From Aneurinibacillus uraniidurans (GTDB taxonomy: Bacteria > Bacillota > Bacilli > Aneurinibacillales > Aneurinibacillaceae): a stretch of 64,000 nucleotides of DNA. Position numbers and translations under genes: made by a program. Of the stretch, positions 1 to 7,947 are shown piece after piece. The notes beneath the pieces were generated by a model. That model saw only the letters and a list, made by a program, of their open reading frames with translations, searched no databases and was not told the origin of the DNA. Where the stretch lies: positions 51,001-115,000 of the forward strand of contig NZ_CP116902.1 in assembly GCF_028471905.1 (NCBI RefSeq), in the 5' to 3' direction. Positions within the stretch are counted from its first letter, which is position 1; every line of letters starts with the position of its first letter.

Positions 1-59
1 AAGGAGTCGGTTGATTTTTTATATATAAAATTAATTCACGTAAAAAGAAAAATTTTACA

Positions 60-87
60 CAAATTTTATTTGAAGTGAAACCGATTT
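60..87 (+). promoter_or_regulatory. candidate sigma-D (motility) promoter
   Basis: CAAA at 60-63, a 16-nt spacer and ACCGATTT at 80-87 resemble the sigma-D pattern TAAA-N15/16-GCCGATAT. It lies about 40 nt upstream of a chemoreceptor gene, the class of gene normally under sigma-D. The match is imperfect, so this is an inference from motif and context. Confidence 0.35.
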
Positions 88-129
88 CTCACTTAGAGTA
101 AAGAATATTTCTAATAAGGGAGAACTTCT

Positions 130-1845
130 ATGAACTTCATCAAAAATTCGAAAGTAAGTCAAAAGATTTTTGGATTGATTATTTTAGCAGGAATCTTTCT
201 CATAGCTGTTGGTTATGCAGGATATTATTCTATTCAACAGCTAAAGATCCATTCAAATGAAACATATAATGACAGGCTTGTTCCCATGCAATGGTTCAGC
301 CAAATTAGCACTAATACGCGTTCTGTTGACGCATATATACTAGAACTAATGCTGACTACTGATCATGCAAAAAACCAAGAATTAAAAGGCGAGATTGCAA
401 AAACAGCTCAATCAACAGATGAGTTACTGGCTAATTTAAGGCAATCAAAACTATATGAAGCATCAAAGGACAGAATGACTTCTCTTCAAGAACAAATAAC
501 CATATACAGAAGCGGGCGTGAAGAAACGCTAAAATTAGCTCTGGATAACCGAAATGCAGAAGCTTACCAAACTTATTTATCCAAAATGGTTCCTGCTCGC
601 AATAACCTTAATAAAATTTTAAATGATATTGCAATATATAATCAGGATTTAGCTCACAAGACAAACGAAGAAAGTAATGCAAAGAGTACAAAAATCATAG
701 ACCTTATGATTTTTTTGACCGTAGTATCATTGGTTTTATGCTCTGGTATTGGGGTTCTAATTTCTCGGATGATTACTCGTCCTTTGAAAGAAATACAGGT
801 TCTAATGCAAAAGGCAAAAGAAGGAGATCTAACGGTATACGGTGCCTATCAATCAAAAGATGAAATTGGAATGTTAACAACTGATTTTAATGATATGATC
901 GTACAGCTACGAGGAATCGTTAAACAAGTAAGTGACAATGCTGTAAATTTATCAGCAAGTGCACAGGAACTTTCTGCTAGTAGCGAACAAACATCACAAG
1001 CAACTCAACACATCGCTGCTGCAATTCAAGAAGTAGCCAGTGGAGCCGAAACACAGGTAAAAGGTACGGAAGAAAGTGCACGTGCGATAGAGGAAATGGC
1101 AATTGGTATAAACAAAATCGCTGAATCATCTTCTTTTGCCGCTGAATCTTCAAATGAAGCAATAAAAAATGCAGAGAACGGAAATCAAATTGTACAAAAA
1201 GCTATTGAACAGATGCGAGATATCCACTCTTCTGTAGGTGAATCAGCAGAAACAGTAAAACAATTGGGACTACGTTCGAATGAAATTGGTAAAATCGTTG
1301 AGGTGATTACTGGTATTGCAGCTCAAACAAATCTTCTTGCTTTAAACGCAGCGATTGAATCGGCGCGTGCGGGTGAGCATGGCCGGGGATTCGCTGTAGT
1401 AGCAGATGAAGTGAGAAAGTTAGCGGAGCAATCAAAAGAATCAGCAGAGAGCATTGCTTTAATCATTGAACAAATCCAAGGTGAAACTGCTACTGCTGTA
1501 GCTACAATGGAAAAAGGAACTCAAGATGTAGAAAATGGGGTTAACATTGTACAAAAAGCAGAGGAGGCGTTCGGACACATTGTACGATCTATTGAAAATA
1601 TCGCCTCTGAAATTCAAGAGGTGTCAGCAGCTTCACAACAAATGGCAGCTGGTTCAGAACAAGTAAGTGCTTCTGTGGTAGAAATCGAAAATAGTGCCAA
1701 GATCTCTCATGATCATTCGCAACGAGTAGCATCATCTTCAGAGGAGCAGTTAGCTTCTATTGAAGAAGTAACGGCGTCAATACAAGAATTAAGTCAAATG
1801 GCGCAAGGGCTGCAGCAAATGACCAGCCGATTTATATTACGATAA
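130..1845 (+). CDS. methyl-accepting chemotaxis protein, transmembrane
   Basis: A 571-residue chemoreceptor. It has a short cytoplasmic start, TM1 at about residues 12-32, a periplasmic-type four-helix sensor domain (about 33-190), TM2 at about 192-212, a HAMP domain (about 213-266) and a long coiled-coil signalling domain. The hairpin tip contains the family hallmark around [20 protein letters not shown], and the methylation helices are rich in Glu/Gln/Ala/Ser. Such receptors form arrays with CheA and CheW at the cell pole. The ligand cannot be predicted because the four-helix sensor is generic. The start follows GGGAG seven nt upstream. It is a single-gene unit ending at a hairpin at 1863-1906. 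Confidence 0.95.
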   Translation: MNFIKNSKVSQKIFGLIILAGIFLIAVGYAGYYSIQQLKIHSNETYNDRLVPMQWFSQISTNTRSVDAYILELMLTTDHAKNQELKGEIAKTAQSTDELLANLRQSKLYEASKDRMTSLQEQITIYRSGREETLKLALDNRNAEAYQTYLSKMVPARNNLNKILNDIAIYNQDLAHKTNEESNAKSTKIIDLMIFLTVVSLVLCSGIGVLISRMITRPLKEIQVLMQKAKEGDLTVYGAYQSKDEIGMLTTDFNDMIVQLRGIVKQVSDNAVNLSASAQELSASSEQTSQATQHIAAAIQEVASGAETQVKGTEESARAIEEMAIGINKIAESSSFAAESSNEAIKNAENGNQIVQKAIEQMRDIHSSVGESAETVKQLGLRSNEIGKIVEVITGIAAQTNLLALNAAIESARAGEHGRGFAVVADEVRKLAEQSKESAESIALIIEQIQGETATAVATMEKGTQDVENGVNIVQKAEEAFGHIVRSIENIASEIQEVSAASQQMAAGSEQVSASVVEIENSAKISHDHSQRVASSSEEQLASIEEVTASIQELSQMAQGLQQMTSRFILR

Positions 1846-1862
1846 GATATTATAGATAATCA

Positions 1863-1906
1863 AAAGGCTGTACTCTTATATATGGGAGTGCAGCCTTTGA
1901 TATTTT
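1863..1906 (+). terminator. hairpin terminator, probably bidirectional
   Basis: A stem of about 13 bp (AAAGGCTGTACTC paired with GGGTGCAGCC-type complement at 1884-1898), short loop, then a T-rich tract. It lies between the convergent chemoreceptor and DMT transporter genes. Confidence 0.75.
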
Positions 1907-1912
1907 CCCCGC

Positions 1913-2839
1913 TCATGATCTTGCTTTTGCTTTTTTAGGTTTAAGAAGATTGGTGCCGACGACTCCTAAAATGATCATGAAGGCCCCAATGAGATGGAAG
2001 TATTCCAGTTTTTCCTGCAAAAATATAACCCCTGCAACAATGGTGACAAGAGTGGATAAATTGTTGAATACACTTATCTTAGAGGCTTCTATTTGTGATA
2101 ACGCATAGTTCGACAAGAAAGATGTAACGAGAGAAGATAATACACCTAAAAAAAAGATAGACATTACAAACAGTGGATTTGAAAAAGGGGCAAAGAAGAG
2201 CGTGAGCGTCCCCTCCGAAACATGACGGATCACAGACATGCCATTGAAGAACAGAAAACCGATCGTTGTCATCATGTACGTTAAATCTATAACACTGAAC
2301 TTTTGTGACATCTTTCTGGCTAGCACGCTATATCCAGCGAAAGAAAGCGCTGATAATAGGATTAAAATAGTTCCTTTGCTGTTCATTGTTTCAAGATTGA
2401 TGCCTTTCATAGCAAAAATATAGGTCACACCGACAACCGACAATAGGGTGAATATCTTTTGCCATTGACTGGTGTATTCTTTCAAGAAATAAGTTGCCAA
2501 AATCATCGTGAAGATGGGCACAGTGGCATGAATAATTCCTGCTTCCGAAGAGGAGGTATAGACCAATCCGAAAACCTGGAAAGTGAAGAATAATGCCGGG
2601 TAGAACAAAGCTAAAGGTAAGATCGAAAATATGCCTTTGACTGTAATATTTAATCGGATCCATCCAAAAATGATAGGAATCGAAGCTACCACAAACGATA
2701 CGGTAAAACGATGCGCCAAAGTGTCCACCGGGTTCGTTATTGTCAATGCCAATTTGACAAAAATAAACGAGAAGCCAATGATGAACGCATTCAATACAGC
2801 AGCGAGATAAGCTTTTTTATGTTGTTTATATTCAGTCAT
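1913..2839 (-). CDS. DMT-superfamily (EamA-type) transporter
   Basis: A 308-residue integral membrane protein with ten predicted hydrophobic segments arranged as two EamA repeats, typical of drug/metabolite transporters. Characteristic pieces include FIFVKLAL and AHRFTVSF near the N-terminus, and GAFMIILGVVGTNLL near the C-terminus. The start at 2839 is preferred over one 13 codons upstream because AGGAG lies 9 nt before this ATG and nothing comparable precedes the longer form. It is divergent from a MocR-type regulator. In this family pairing the regulator often controls the transporter, which suggests export or uptake of an amino acid, vitamin B6 or a related metabolite. The substrate is unknown. 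Confidence 0.85.
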   Translation of the reverse strand: MTEYKQHKKAYLAAVLNAFIIGFSFIFVKLALTITNPVDTLAHRFTVSFVVASIPIIFGWIRLNITVKGIFSILPLALFYPALFFTFQVFGLVYTSSSEAGIIHATVPIFTMILATYFLKEYTSQWQKIFTLLSVVGVTYIFAMKGINLETMNSKGTILILLSALSFAGYSVLARKMSQKFSVIDLTYMMTTIGFLFFNGMSVIRHVSEGTLTLFFAPFSNPLFVMSIFFLGVLSSLVTSFLSNYALSQIEASKISVFNNLSTLVTIVAGVIFLQEKLEYFHLIGAFMIILGVVGTNLLKPKKAKARS

Positions 2840-2879
2840 GTAGATATAACTCCTAAGCATGCATGCAATGCTTTTCATT

Positions 2880-2887
2880 TACCGGTA
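2880..2887. promoter_or_regulatory. candidate MocR operator half 1 (TACCGGTA)
   Basis: A perfect 8-bp palindrome between the divergent DMT and MocR genes. The same core recurs 63 bp away at 2942-2951. MocR/PdxR regulators commonly bind paired sites, so this is inferred to be one half of the operator. Confidence 0.45.
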
Positions 2888-2941
2888 TAGCTCAATACTA
2901 AGGGGAGAATATGTATGATACAATGTGAAAAACAGTTATCT

Positions 2942-2951
2942 GTACCGGTAC
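2942..2951. promoter_or_regulatory. candidate MocR operator half 2 (GTACCGGTAC)
   Basis: A perfect 10-bp palindrome sharing ACCGGT with 2880-2887. The centre-to-centre spacing of 63 bp is six helical turns, placing both on the same DNA face. Sequences resembling divergent promoters lie between them: TTGTAT-N17-TAGTAT on the minus strand, and TATGAT or TACAAT on the plus strand. Confidence 0.45.
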
Positions 2952-2975
2952 AAACTACTCGTGAGGGATCAAAAA

Positions 2976-4325
2976 ATGCACAAATACCTACAGTTGTTGA
3001 ATGATCTTGAGATGTTGATTGGAGAACGCCCATACAAAGAAGGAGAGAGGCTTCCTTCCATTCGAGCTCTCGCACAGCAGTATCGATGCAGCAAAAGCAC
3101 CGTCATTCGGGCAATGGATGAGCTCGAAAAGCGGCATATGATTTATTCAGTTCCGAAGAGCGGATATTATGTGGTCAAGAGAATAAAAGCCCGTAAGGAA
3201 GAAGGATCGCAGGTTATCGATTTTGCGACTTCTGCCCCTGATCCAGATGTTTTTCCTTATTTGGATTTTCAACATTGCATTAACAAGGCAATTGATACGT
3301 ATAAAAATGATCTATTTATCTATGGCATGCCTCAAGGCCTTTCTTCTCTGATTCAGGTTGTTCAACAGCAGTTGACTAACTATCAGGTCTTCACTAGCGA
3401 ACGTAATATTTTCATCACGTCGGGTGTTCAACAGGCACTGTCTTTGCTAACGATGATTCCGTTTCCGAATCAAAAGAAGAAAATAGTAATAGAGCAGCCT
3501 GGATACCATTTATTCATTGAACATCTGGAAATTCACAAATGCCCGGTAATCGGAATAAAAAGAACGGCGAAAGGGATTGATTTGCAGGAATTGGAGAGGA
3601 TCTTTCAAACGGAAGATATCAAATTTTTTTACGCGATTCCAAGATTTCATAATCCGTTAGGCACCTGTTATACGAAAGAGGAGAAAATAAAAATTGTGGA
3701 ATTGGCTCAAAAATATGATGTTTTTATTGTTGAGGATGACCAGATGGCCGATTTGGAACAGGACAGCAAAGCGGACCCTTTATACGCCTACGATACTTCG
3801 TCCCGTGTCATTTATCTGAAGAGTTATTCCAAAATTATTTTTCCTGGCATGCGTATCGGGGTGGCGGTCATTCCCGATGCATTGGTTGATATGTTCAATC
3901 AGTATAAGAAACTGCTTGATATTGATAGCTCTATGCTGTCGCAAGGAGCATTGGAAATCTATCTGAAGAGCGGGATGTTCGAGCGGCACAAACAAAAAAT
4001 CCGCTCGGCGTATGCACGTAGGGCAAAGATTATGGCTGCTTCATTAACGCAACAATCCGAACGTAGCGGTGGAATTTTTACCTATCACGCTACGAAGCAG
4101 CCGTGTGTTCATACGCATATTTTGCTGGATAAAAAGGTGTCGCTACCTCAAATGATGGCCAGGCTCAAAAAGCAGTCTATTCTGCTGGACCCGATCGATA
4201 AGCATTACTTGTCATTTTTTCCAAAAGAAAAAATAGTAAAGCTGAATGTTTCCAATGTCAAAGAAGAAGACATTGAACGAGGAATCGAGCAACTGGTTAA
4301 AGAGCTCAAAAGAGTATTTTGTTAG
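2976..4325 (+). CDS. MocR/GntR-family regulator with aminotransferase-like domain
   Basis: A 449-residue protein with a GntR winged helix at the N-terminus (about 1-75, including LPSIRALAQQYRCSKSTVIR) joined to a fold-type I PLP aminotransferase domain. The PLP lysine is in the SYSKIIFPGMRIG segment, and VEDDQMADLEQ carries the cofactor-binding aspartate region. MocR proteins act as transcription factors that sense PLP or an amino compound. The start chosen is the ATG with GAGGGATC upstream; the reading frame is open 17 codons further but has no better ribosome binding site. The neighbouring DMT gene is the likely target. Its 3' two-thirds was duplicated downstream (5221-5825), where it is broken. 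Confidence 0.9.
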   Translation: MHKYLQLLNDLEMLIGERPYKEGERLPSIRALAQQYRCSKSTVIRAMDELEKRHMIYSVPKSGYYVVKRIKARKEEGSQVIDFATSAPDPDVFPYLDFQHCINKAIDTYKNDLFIYGMPQGLSSLIQVVQQQLTNYQVFTSERNIFITSGVQQALSLLTMIPFPNQKKKIVIEQPGYHLFIEHLEIHKCPVIGIKRTAKGIDLQELERIFQTEDIKFFYAIPRFHNPLGTCYTKEEKIKIVELAQKYDVFIVEDDQMADLEQDSKADPLYAYDTSSRVIYLKSYSKIIFPGMRIGVAVIPDALVDMFNQYKKLLDIDSSMLSQGALEIYLKSGMFERHKQKIRSAYARRAKIMAASLTQQSERSGGIFTYHATKQPCVHTHILLDKKVSLPQMMARLKKQSILLDPIDKHYLSFFPKEKIVKLNVSNVKEEDIERGIEQLVKELKRVFC

Positions 4326-4360
4326 TTAGCAGGGGGATCTTTGAGTGACCAATCGTAAAA

Positions 4361-4420
4361 AAAAGGGACTGGATCACAAGTCTAACTAGACGACTGGATG
4401 ACAGCCCCTTACATATTTTT
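4361..4420. terminator. candidate bidirectional terminator
   Basis: AAGGGACTG near 4364 can pair with CAGCCCCTT near 4402-4410 across a long partly paired loop. T-rich tracts flank the structure on both strands. It separates the convergent MocR and TM2 genes, and a related copy occurs in duplication unit 2. Confidence 0.4.
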
Positions 4421-4432
4421 ATTTGTAGTACT

Positions 4433-4813
4433 CTATCTATTACTTTTAATTTTATGAATAATTTCGTATTCAATAGCATCATTTAACTTTTCTACCCTTC
4501 GACTAAGGAAAAAGGCATCGATCCCGCCCCATATTATTGAACTGGCTATCAGGAGCATAGAAAAGGGAAATAAGAAACTATGATTAGTAGGTGCTGGTAG
4601 AAGAATAGTCATGAAGATAGGAGAAGTAATGATGAGAAGCATTGCGCTTGCAGAAACGTAATTTTCTGTATAAAAACGATGAGCACCAAAAAAGGAAAGA
4701 AAAGCCCATAATCCCCATGCTACTGCTTTACTTTTTCTCCTTTTTAGCATCTCTGATTCAAGAATGTATAGTTCTTCTAATGTTAAGTCCTTCTTTGAAA
4801 AAGTGTTATTCAT
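4433..4813 (-). CDS. TM2-domain membrane protein (A-type, copy 1)
   Basis: A 126-residue protein. An N-terminal charged helix (about 1-32) is followed by a TM2 domain: a first membrane segment starting WGLWAFLSFFG, the signature GAHRFYTENY, then two or three further hydrophobic stretches ending in a charged tail. TM2 proteins are small membrane proteins of unknown biochemical role. The start ATG follows GGTGA. It lies 6 nt after the stop of the second TM2 gene on the same strand, so the two are probably co-translated. It is a paralogue of the gene at 5901-6293, from which it differs strongly in the central hydrophobic part. Confidence 0.8.
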   Translation of the reverse strand: MNNTFSKKDLTLEELYILESEMLKRRKSKAVAWGLWAFLSFFGAHRFYTENYVSASAMLLIITSPIFMTILLPAPTNHSFLFPFSMLLIASSIIWGGIDAFFLSRRVEKLNDAIEYEIIHKIKSNR

Positions 4814-4819
4814 GAAACA

Positions 4820-5164
4820 TCACCGATTAACACGAGGGATAGCTCTCGTGTTAGAATTTTGTTTTGCGTTTTTAACTAATTTTATTTCTGCTAGAATTTC
4901 GTTTTCAATTTTTTTATTTGTCTCTCTGACCATACCACTGATCAAGAATAAATCAATAAATGACCAGATTCCTAATCCTCCAAGTGTTAGTAGCATTGCG
5001 ACTGCTGTACCGGTTTTTCCTAAGTAGAATCGATGTCCACCAAGAGGTGCAGTGAATACCCAGAGCAACCACGTTGTACCACTTGATTTTTGCTTTATCA
5101 TCATTTCTGAATTTAATAATTGCAGTTCTTCAGATGTTAGTCCTTGCTTGTTTAAGATAGACAT
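4820..5164 (-). CDS. TM2-domain membrane protein (B-type, copy 1)
   Basis: A 114-residue protein. After a charged N-terminal helix (about 1-29) comes a canonical TM2 domain with [18 protein letters not shown] and [11 protein letters not shown], giving two membrane segments joined by a short loop. The C-terminal tail is basic and Asn-rich. The start follows AGGGGG. It is first of the two-gene unit with the A-type gene at 4433-4813. The copy at 6300-6644 is nearly identical. The biochemical function of TM2 proteins is not established. Confidence 0.85.
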   Translation of the reverse strand: MSILNKQGLTSEELQLLNSEMMIKQKSSGTTWLLWVFTAPLGGHRFYLGKTGTAVAMLLTLGGLGIWSFIDLFLISGMVRETNKKIENEILAEIKLVKNAKQNSNTRAIPRVNR

Positions 5165-5220
5165 ATGTTACCCCCTAATAATAGTGTATATATGTAAATA
5201 TTATACAATATATTTTCATT

Positions 5221-5825
5221 CAGGTCTTCACCAGTGAACGTAATATTTTCATCACATTGGGTGTTCAACAGGCGCTATCTTTGCTGATCATGATTCCTTT
5301 TCCGAATCAAAAGAAGAAAATAGTAGTGGAACAGCCGGGATACCATTTATTCGTTGAATATCTTGAAACTCACAAATGTCCGGTAGTGGGAATCAAAAGA
5401 ACGGCGGAAGGTATTGATTTGCAGGAATTGGAGAGGATCTTTCAAACGGAAGATATCAAATTTATCTGAAGAGCGGGATGTTCGAGCGACACAAACAAAA
5501 AATTCGCTCGGCGTATGCATGTAGGGCAAAGATTATGGCTGCCTCATTAACGCAACAATCTGAACGTAGCGGTGGAATCTTTACCTATCACGCTACGAAG
5601 CAGCCGTGTGTTCATACGCATATTTTGCTGGATAAAAAGGTATCGCTGCCTCAAATGATGGCCAGGCTCAAAAAGCAGTCTATTCTGCTGGACCCGATCG
5701 ATAAGCATTACTTGTCATTTTTTCCAAAAGAAAAAATAGTAAAGCTGAATGTTTCCAACGTAAAAGAAGAAGATATTGAACGAGGAATCGAGCAAATGGT
5801 TGAAGAACTCAAAAGAGTATTGTAA
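5221..5825 (+). pseudogene. broken partial copy of the MocR-family regulator
   Basis: A duplicate of the 3' two-thirds of the gene at 2976-4325. It lacks the start and the whole DNA-binding domain. An internal deletion of about 334 bp removes the PLP-lysine region and shifts the frame, leaving a stop at 5467-5469 in the first fragment. The downstream fragment (5478-5825) stays open and nearly identical to the parent's last 115 residues. No ribosome binding site is convincing for either fragment. It is very unlikely to make a functional regulator. Confidence 0.85.
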
Positions 5826-5827
5826 AA

Positions 5828-5890
5828 AAAGAGGGGCTGCACCACAAGTCTAACTAGGCGAATGGGTGACGGCCCCTTACATACTTTTAT
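5828..5890. terminator. candidate bidirectional terminator, copy 2
   Basis: GAGGGGCTG near 5831 pairs with CGGCCCCTT near 5870-5878, with A/T-rich flanks. This is the duplicated version of the structure at 4361-4420. Confidence 0.4.
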
Positions 5891-5900
5891 TTGTAATACT

Positions 5901-6293
5901 CTATCTATCACTTTTAATTTTATGAATAATTTCGCATTCAATAGCATCGTTTAACTGCTCTACCCTTCGATTAAGGAAAAGGGCATCTATCCAACTCCAT
6001 ATTACTGAACCAATTAACAGAAATACGGAAAAGAAAAACAAGAAATTACTAAAACCAGTAAGATCAGTAGTTAATGATAAAAGAATAATGACTACGATGG
6101 GAAGGGCACTGGTTAGAAGCATCGCACTTGCATAACCATAATTCTCCGTATAAAAACGATGAGCGCCAAAAAAGGAAAGACCAGCCCATAATCCCCAAGC
6201 TGCTTCTTTGTTTTTTCTCTTTTTTAGCATCTCTGATTCAAGAATGCCTAGTTCTTCTAATGTTAAGTCCTTCTTTGAAAAAGTATTATTCAT
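5901..6293 (-). CDS. TM2-domain membrane protein (A-type, copy 2)
   Basis: A 130-residue paralogue of the protein at 4433-4813. The N-terminal helix and the GAHRFYTENY signature are kept. The central hydrophobic region is longer and largely different (ILLSLTTDLTGFSNFLFFFS), while the charged C-terminal tail is again close to the first copy. It pairs with the B-type gene immediately upstream (6300-6644, 6 nt away). Function unknown. The uneven pattern of divergence suggests either relaxed constraint on the inner segments or recombination with another TM2 gene. Confidence 0.8.
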   Translation of the reverse strand: MNNTFSKKDLTLEELGILESEMLKKRKNKEAAWGLWAGLSFFGAHRFYTENYGYASAMLLTSALPIVVIILLSLTTDLTGFSNFLFFFSVFLLIGSVIWSWIDALFLNRRVEQLNDAIECEIIHKIKSDR

Positions 6294-6299
6294 GCAACA

Positions 6300-6644
6300 T
6301 CACCGATTAACATTAGGGATAGCTTTTGTGTTAGAATTTTGTTTTGCGTTTTTAACTAACTTTATTTCTGCTAGAATTTCGTTTTCAATTTTTTTATTTG
6401 TATCTCTGACCATACCACTGATCAAGAATAAATCAATAAATGACCAGATTCCTAATCCTCCAAGTGTTAGTAGCATTGCGACTGCTGTACCGGTTTTTCC
6501 TAAGTAGAATCGATGTCCACCAAGAGGTGCAGTGAATACCCAGAGCAACCACGTTGTCCCACTTGATTTTTGCTTTATCATCATTTCTGAATTTAATAAT
6601 TGCAGTTCTTCAGATGTTAGTCCTTGCTTGTTTAAAACAGACAT
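6300..6644 (-). CDS. TM2-domain membrane protein (B-type, copy 2)
   Basis: A 114-residue protein nearly identical to the one at 4820-5164; only a handful of substitutions are seen (for example Ile3 to Val, and changes in the last ten residues). It has the same TM2 architecture with [18 protein letters not shown]. The start at 6644 follows GGGGAGG and matches copy 1. The frame stays open 13 codons upstream, but that extension lacks a ribosome binding site. First of a two-gene unit with 5901-6293. Confidence 0.85.
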   Translation of the reverse strand: MSVLNKQGLTSEELQLLNSEMMIKQKSSGTTWLLWVFTAPLGGHRFYLGKTGTAVAMLLTLGGLGIWSFIDLFLISGMVRDTNKKIENEILAEIKLVKNAKQNSNTKAIPNVNR

Positions 6645-6765
6645 ATATTTCCTCCCCCAATAATAGTATATATATGTAAGCATTATACAATAATTTTTCG
6701 TTTTTTACCCTATTTTTATTAAATTTTACAATATTATTGGAGGTTATCTCCTATATTTCATTATG

Positions 6766-6808
6766 CTGGTGATCGAAGTTAAAAAATCACCAGCATAATA
6801 GACATCAA
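6766..6808. terminator. 14-bp inverted repeat at the 3' end of cidB
   Basis: ATTATGCTGGTGAT and its exact complement are separated by about 12 nt and span the cidB stop codon. The stem is strong, but neither flank has a clear run of T. It may act as a weak terminator or an mRNA-stabilising 3' hairpin. Confidence 0.5.
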
Positions 6809-7468
6809 CCATGGTGTCAAACAAAGCGTAATGAGTGCAGCGATGATCATGGACAAGCTGGAAATCGTCCCCGCAATGGAGCTAAATTCAAATGCTTTAG
6901 ACGTACCTGCACCATGTGCAGCTGTACCGAGAAGTGCACCCTGGGCAATGGCATTCTCAATGCGTAATAATCGGATAAGAATAGGGCCAATGACGGCACC
7001 TAACAGTCCAGTCATAATGACGAATACAGCTGTAATTGTAGGGACACCACCAATGCTTGTGGAAACCCCCATGGCAATCGGTGTCGTAACCGAACGGGGG
7101 ATCAGACTGTTCACAATTTGTGTATTTAAATGCAACCCTTCGGCAATCAACATCGATGATATGATGGCTACAACAGAGCCCGATAGCACGCTGACAATAA
7201 TTTCAGTCGCGTGCTTTTTTAATAGATTGAAGTATTTATAGAGTGGCACAGCGAATGCGATGGTTGCTGGCTGCAGCATGTCGCTGAGCCATTTCGCGCC
7301 TGTATTGTATGAGTCATACGAGATATGAGTCCAAAGTAAAAAAGCGATAATAAGTAATGGTGTAAGGATAAGTGGGGACAAATAAACTTTTGGTTTATGT
7401 TGATAACACCATTTTGCTCCTACGTAGAGCATAACCGTAAGAATGAGGCTGAAAAATGCGAGCATCAT
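6779..7468 (-). CDS. cidB: CidB/LrgB-family membrane protein
   Basis: A 229-residue polytopic membrane protein of the LrgB/CidB family. It has about six to seven hydrophobic segments and the conserved block LIPRSVTTPIAMGVS followed by GGVPTITAVFVIMTG. The last helix region AQGALLGTAAHGAGTSKA is also typical. CidB works with the holin-like CidA in autolysis and overflow-metabolite (pyruvate/acetate) physiology; the LrgB side has been linked to pyruvate transport. The gene overlaps the cidA stop by 4 nt (ATGA), so the pair is translationally coupled. Cid and Lrg types cannot be separated by sequence alone; the divergent LysR gene favours Cid. Confidence 0.88.
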   Translation of the reverse strand: MMLAFFSLILTVMLYVGAKWCYQHKPKVYLSPLILTPLLIIAFLLWTHISYDSYNTGAKWLSDMLQPATIAFAVPLYKYFNLLKKHATEIIVSVLSGSVVAIISSMLIAEGLHLNTQIVNSLIPRSVTTPIAMGVSTSIGGVPTITAVFVIMTGLLGAVIGPILIRLLRIENAIAQGALLGTAAHGAGTSKAFEFSSIAGTISSLSMIIAALITLCLTPWLMSIMLVIF

Positions 7469-7842
7469 GAAAGCTTCTGCTCCTTTCGTTCCGCGATTTT
7501 TTTTGCGATGAGTCCGGTACAGGCCATGACTGCAATTGTACTAAAAATGATCGCGCAGACCACGCGCACCCCATCATCGACCAAAAGATGCGGGTATTTC
7601 ATAATCCCGACAGCTGATGGAACAAAAAATAACAGTAGCTCTGCCAGCAGCCATTTTGCGCCTAGCTCAATCCATTCCAGGCGAATGATTTTAGCTTGCA
7701 GCAGAATAAAAACAACCCCAATACCTAAAATACTACCGGGGATTTTTAAATGAAATATATCGACTAGCTTGTTCGTAATAAGTGAAAACATACATAAAAG
7801 AATGATCTGTCCTGTGCCTTTGATTATGGTTGCCACGTTCAC
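7465..7842 (-). CDS. cidA: CidA/LrgA-family holin-like protein
   Basis: A 125-residue protein with four hydrophobic segments. It carries the family blocks FSLITNKLVDIFHLKIPGSI and WLLAELLLFFVPSAVGIMKY. CidA forms oligomeric membrane structures that modulate murein hydrolase activity and cell death. It is first of a two-gene operon, overlapping cidB by 4 nt. The ribosome binding site is AGAGGAGCGAG before the ATG. It is transcribed away from the LysR-family gene at 7948, as in the ywbH-ywbG/ywbI arrangement of Bacillus subtilis. Confidence 0.85.
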   Translation of the reverse strand: MNVATIIKGTGQIILLCMFSLITNKLVDIFHLKIPGSILGIGVVFILLQAKIIRLEWIELGAKWLLAELLLFFVPSAVGIMKYPHLLVDDGVRVVCAIIFSTIAVMACTGLIAKKIAERKEQKLS

Positions 7843-7947
7843 TCGCTCCTCTCAGTGAAAAGTGTACATCATCCATTTTCATAGGTAAAATGCATATATA
7901 GAATGTGTATCATTCCTTTTATCTATAGTTGGCAGAGGGGATATGAG

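Larger units (their letters stand above)
3384..5220. repeat. segmental tandem duplication, unit 1
   Basis: This 1837-bp unit spans the 3' part of the MocR gene, its terminator region and the first TM2 gene pair. Position 5221 resumes the sequence found at 3384 (CAGGTCTTCAC) without a gap, so the two units are directly abutted. No insertion-sequence ends or target-site repeats are visible at the junction, which argues for unequal recombination rather than transposition. Confidence 0.85.
5221..6702. repeat. segmental tandem duplication, unit 2 (internally deleted)
   Basis: The second unit aligns to 3384-5220. Positions 5221-5460 match 3384-3623 without gaps. A block of about 334 bp is then missing, and 5464 onward matches 3961 onward. 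The TM2 gene pair follows, and similarity fades near 6702. The missing length is not a multiple of three, so the MocR copy is frameshifted. Confidence 0.85.

Noticed and set aside
5478..5825. Open frame of 115 codons nearly identical to the MocR C-terminus as a separate gene
   Set aside because: It lacks a ribosome binding site and any complete domain; it is the end of a duplicated, frameshifted MocR copy and is reported as a pseudogene.
7843..7947. LysR-type operator between cidA and cidR
   Set aside because: A/T-rich half-repeats are present but no clear dyad with a T-N11-A core could be fixed.
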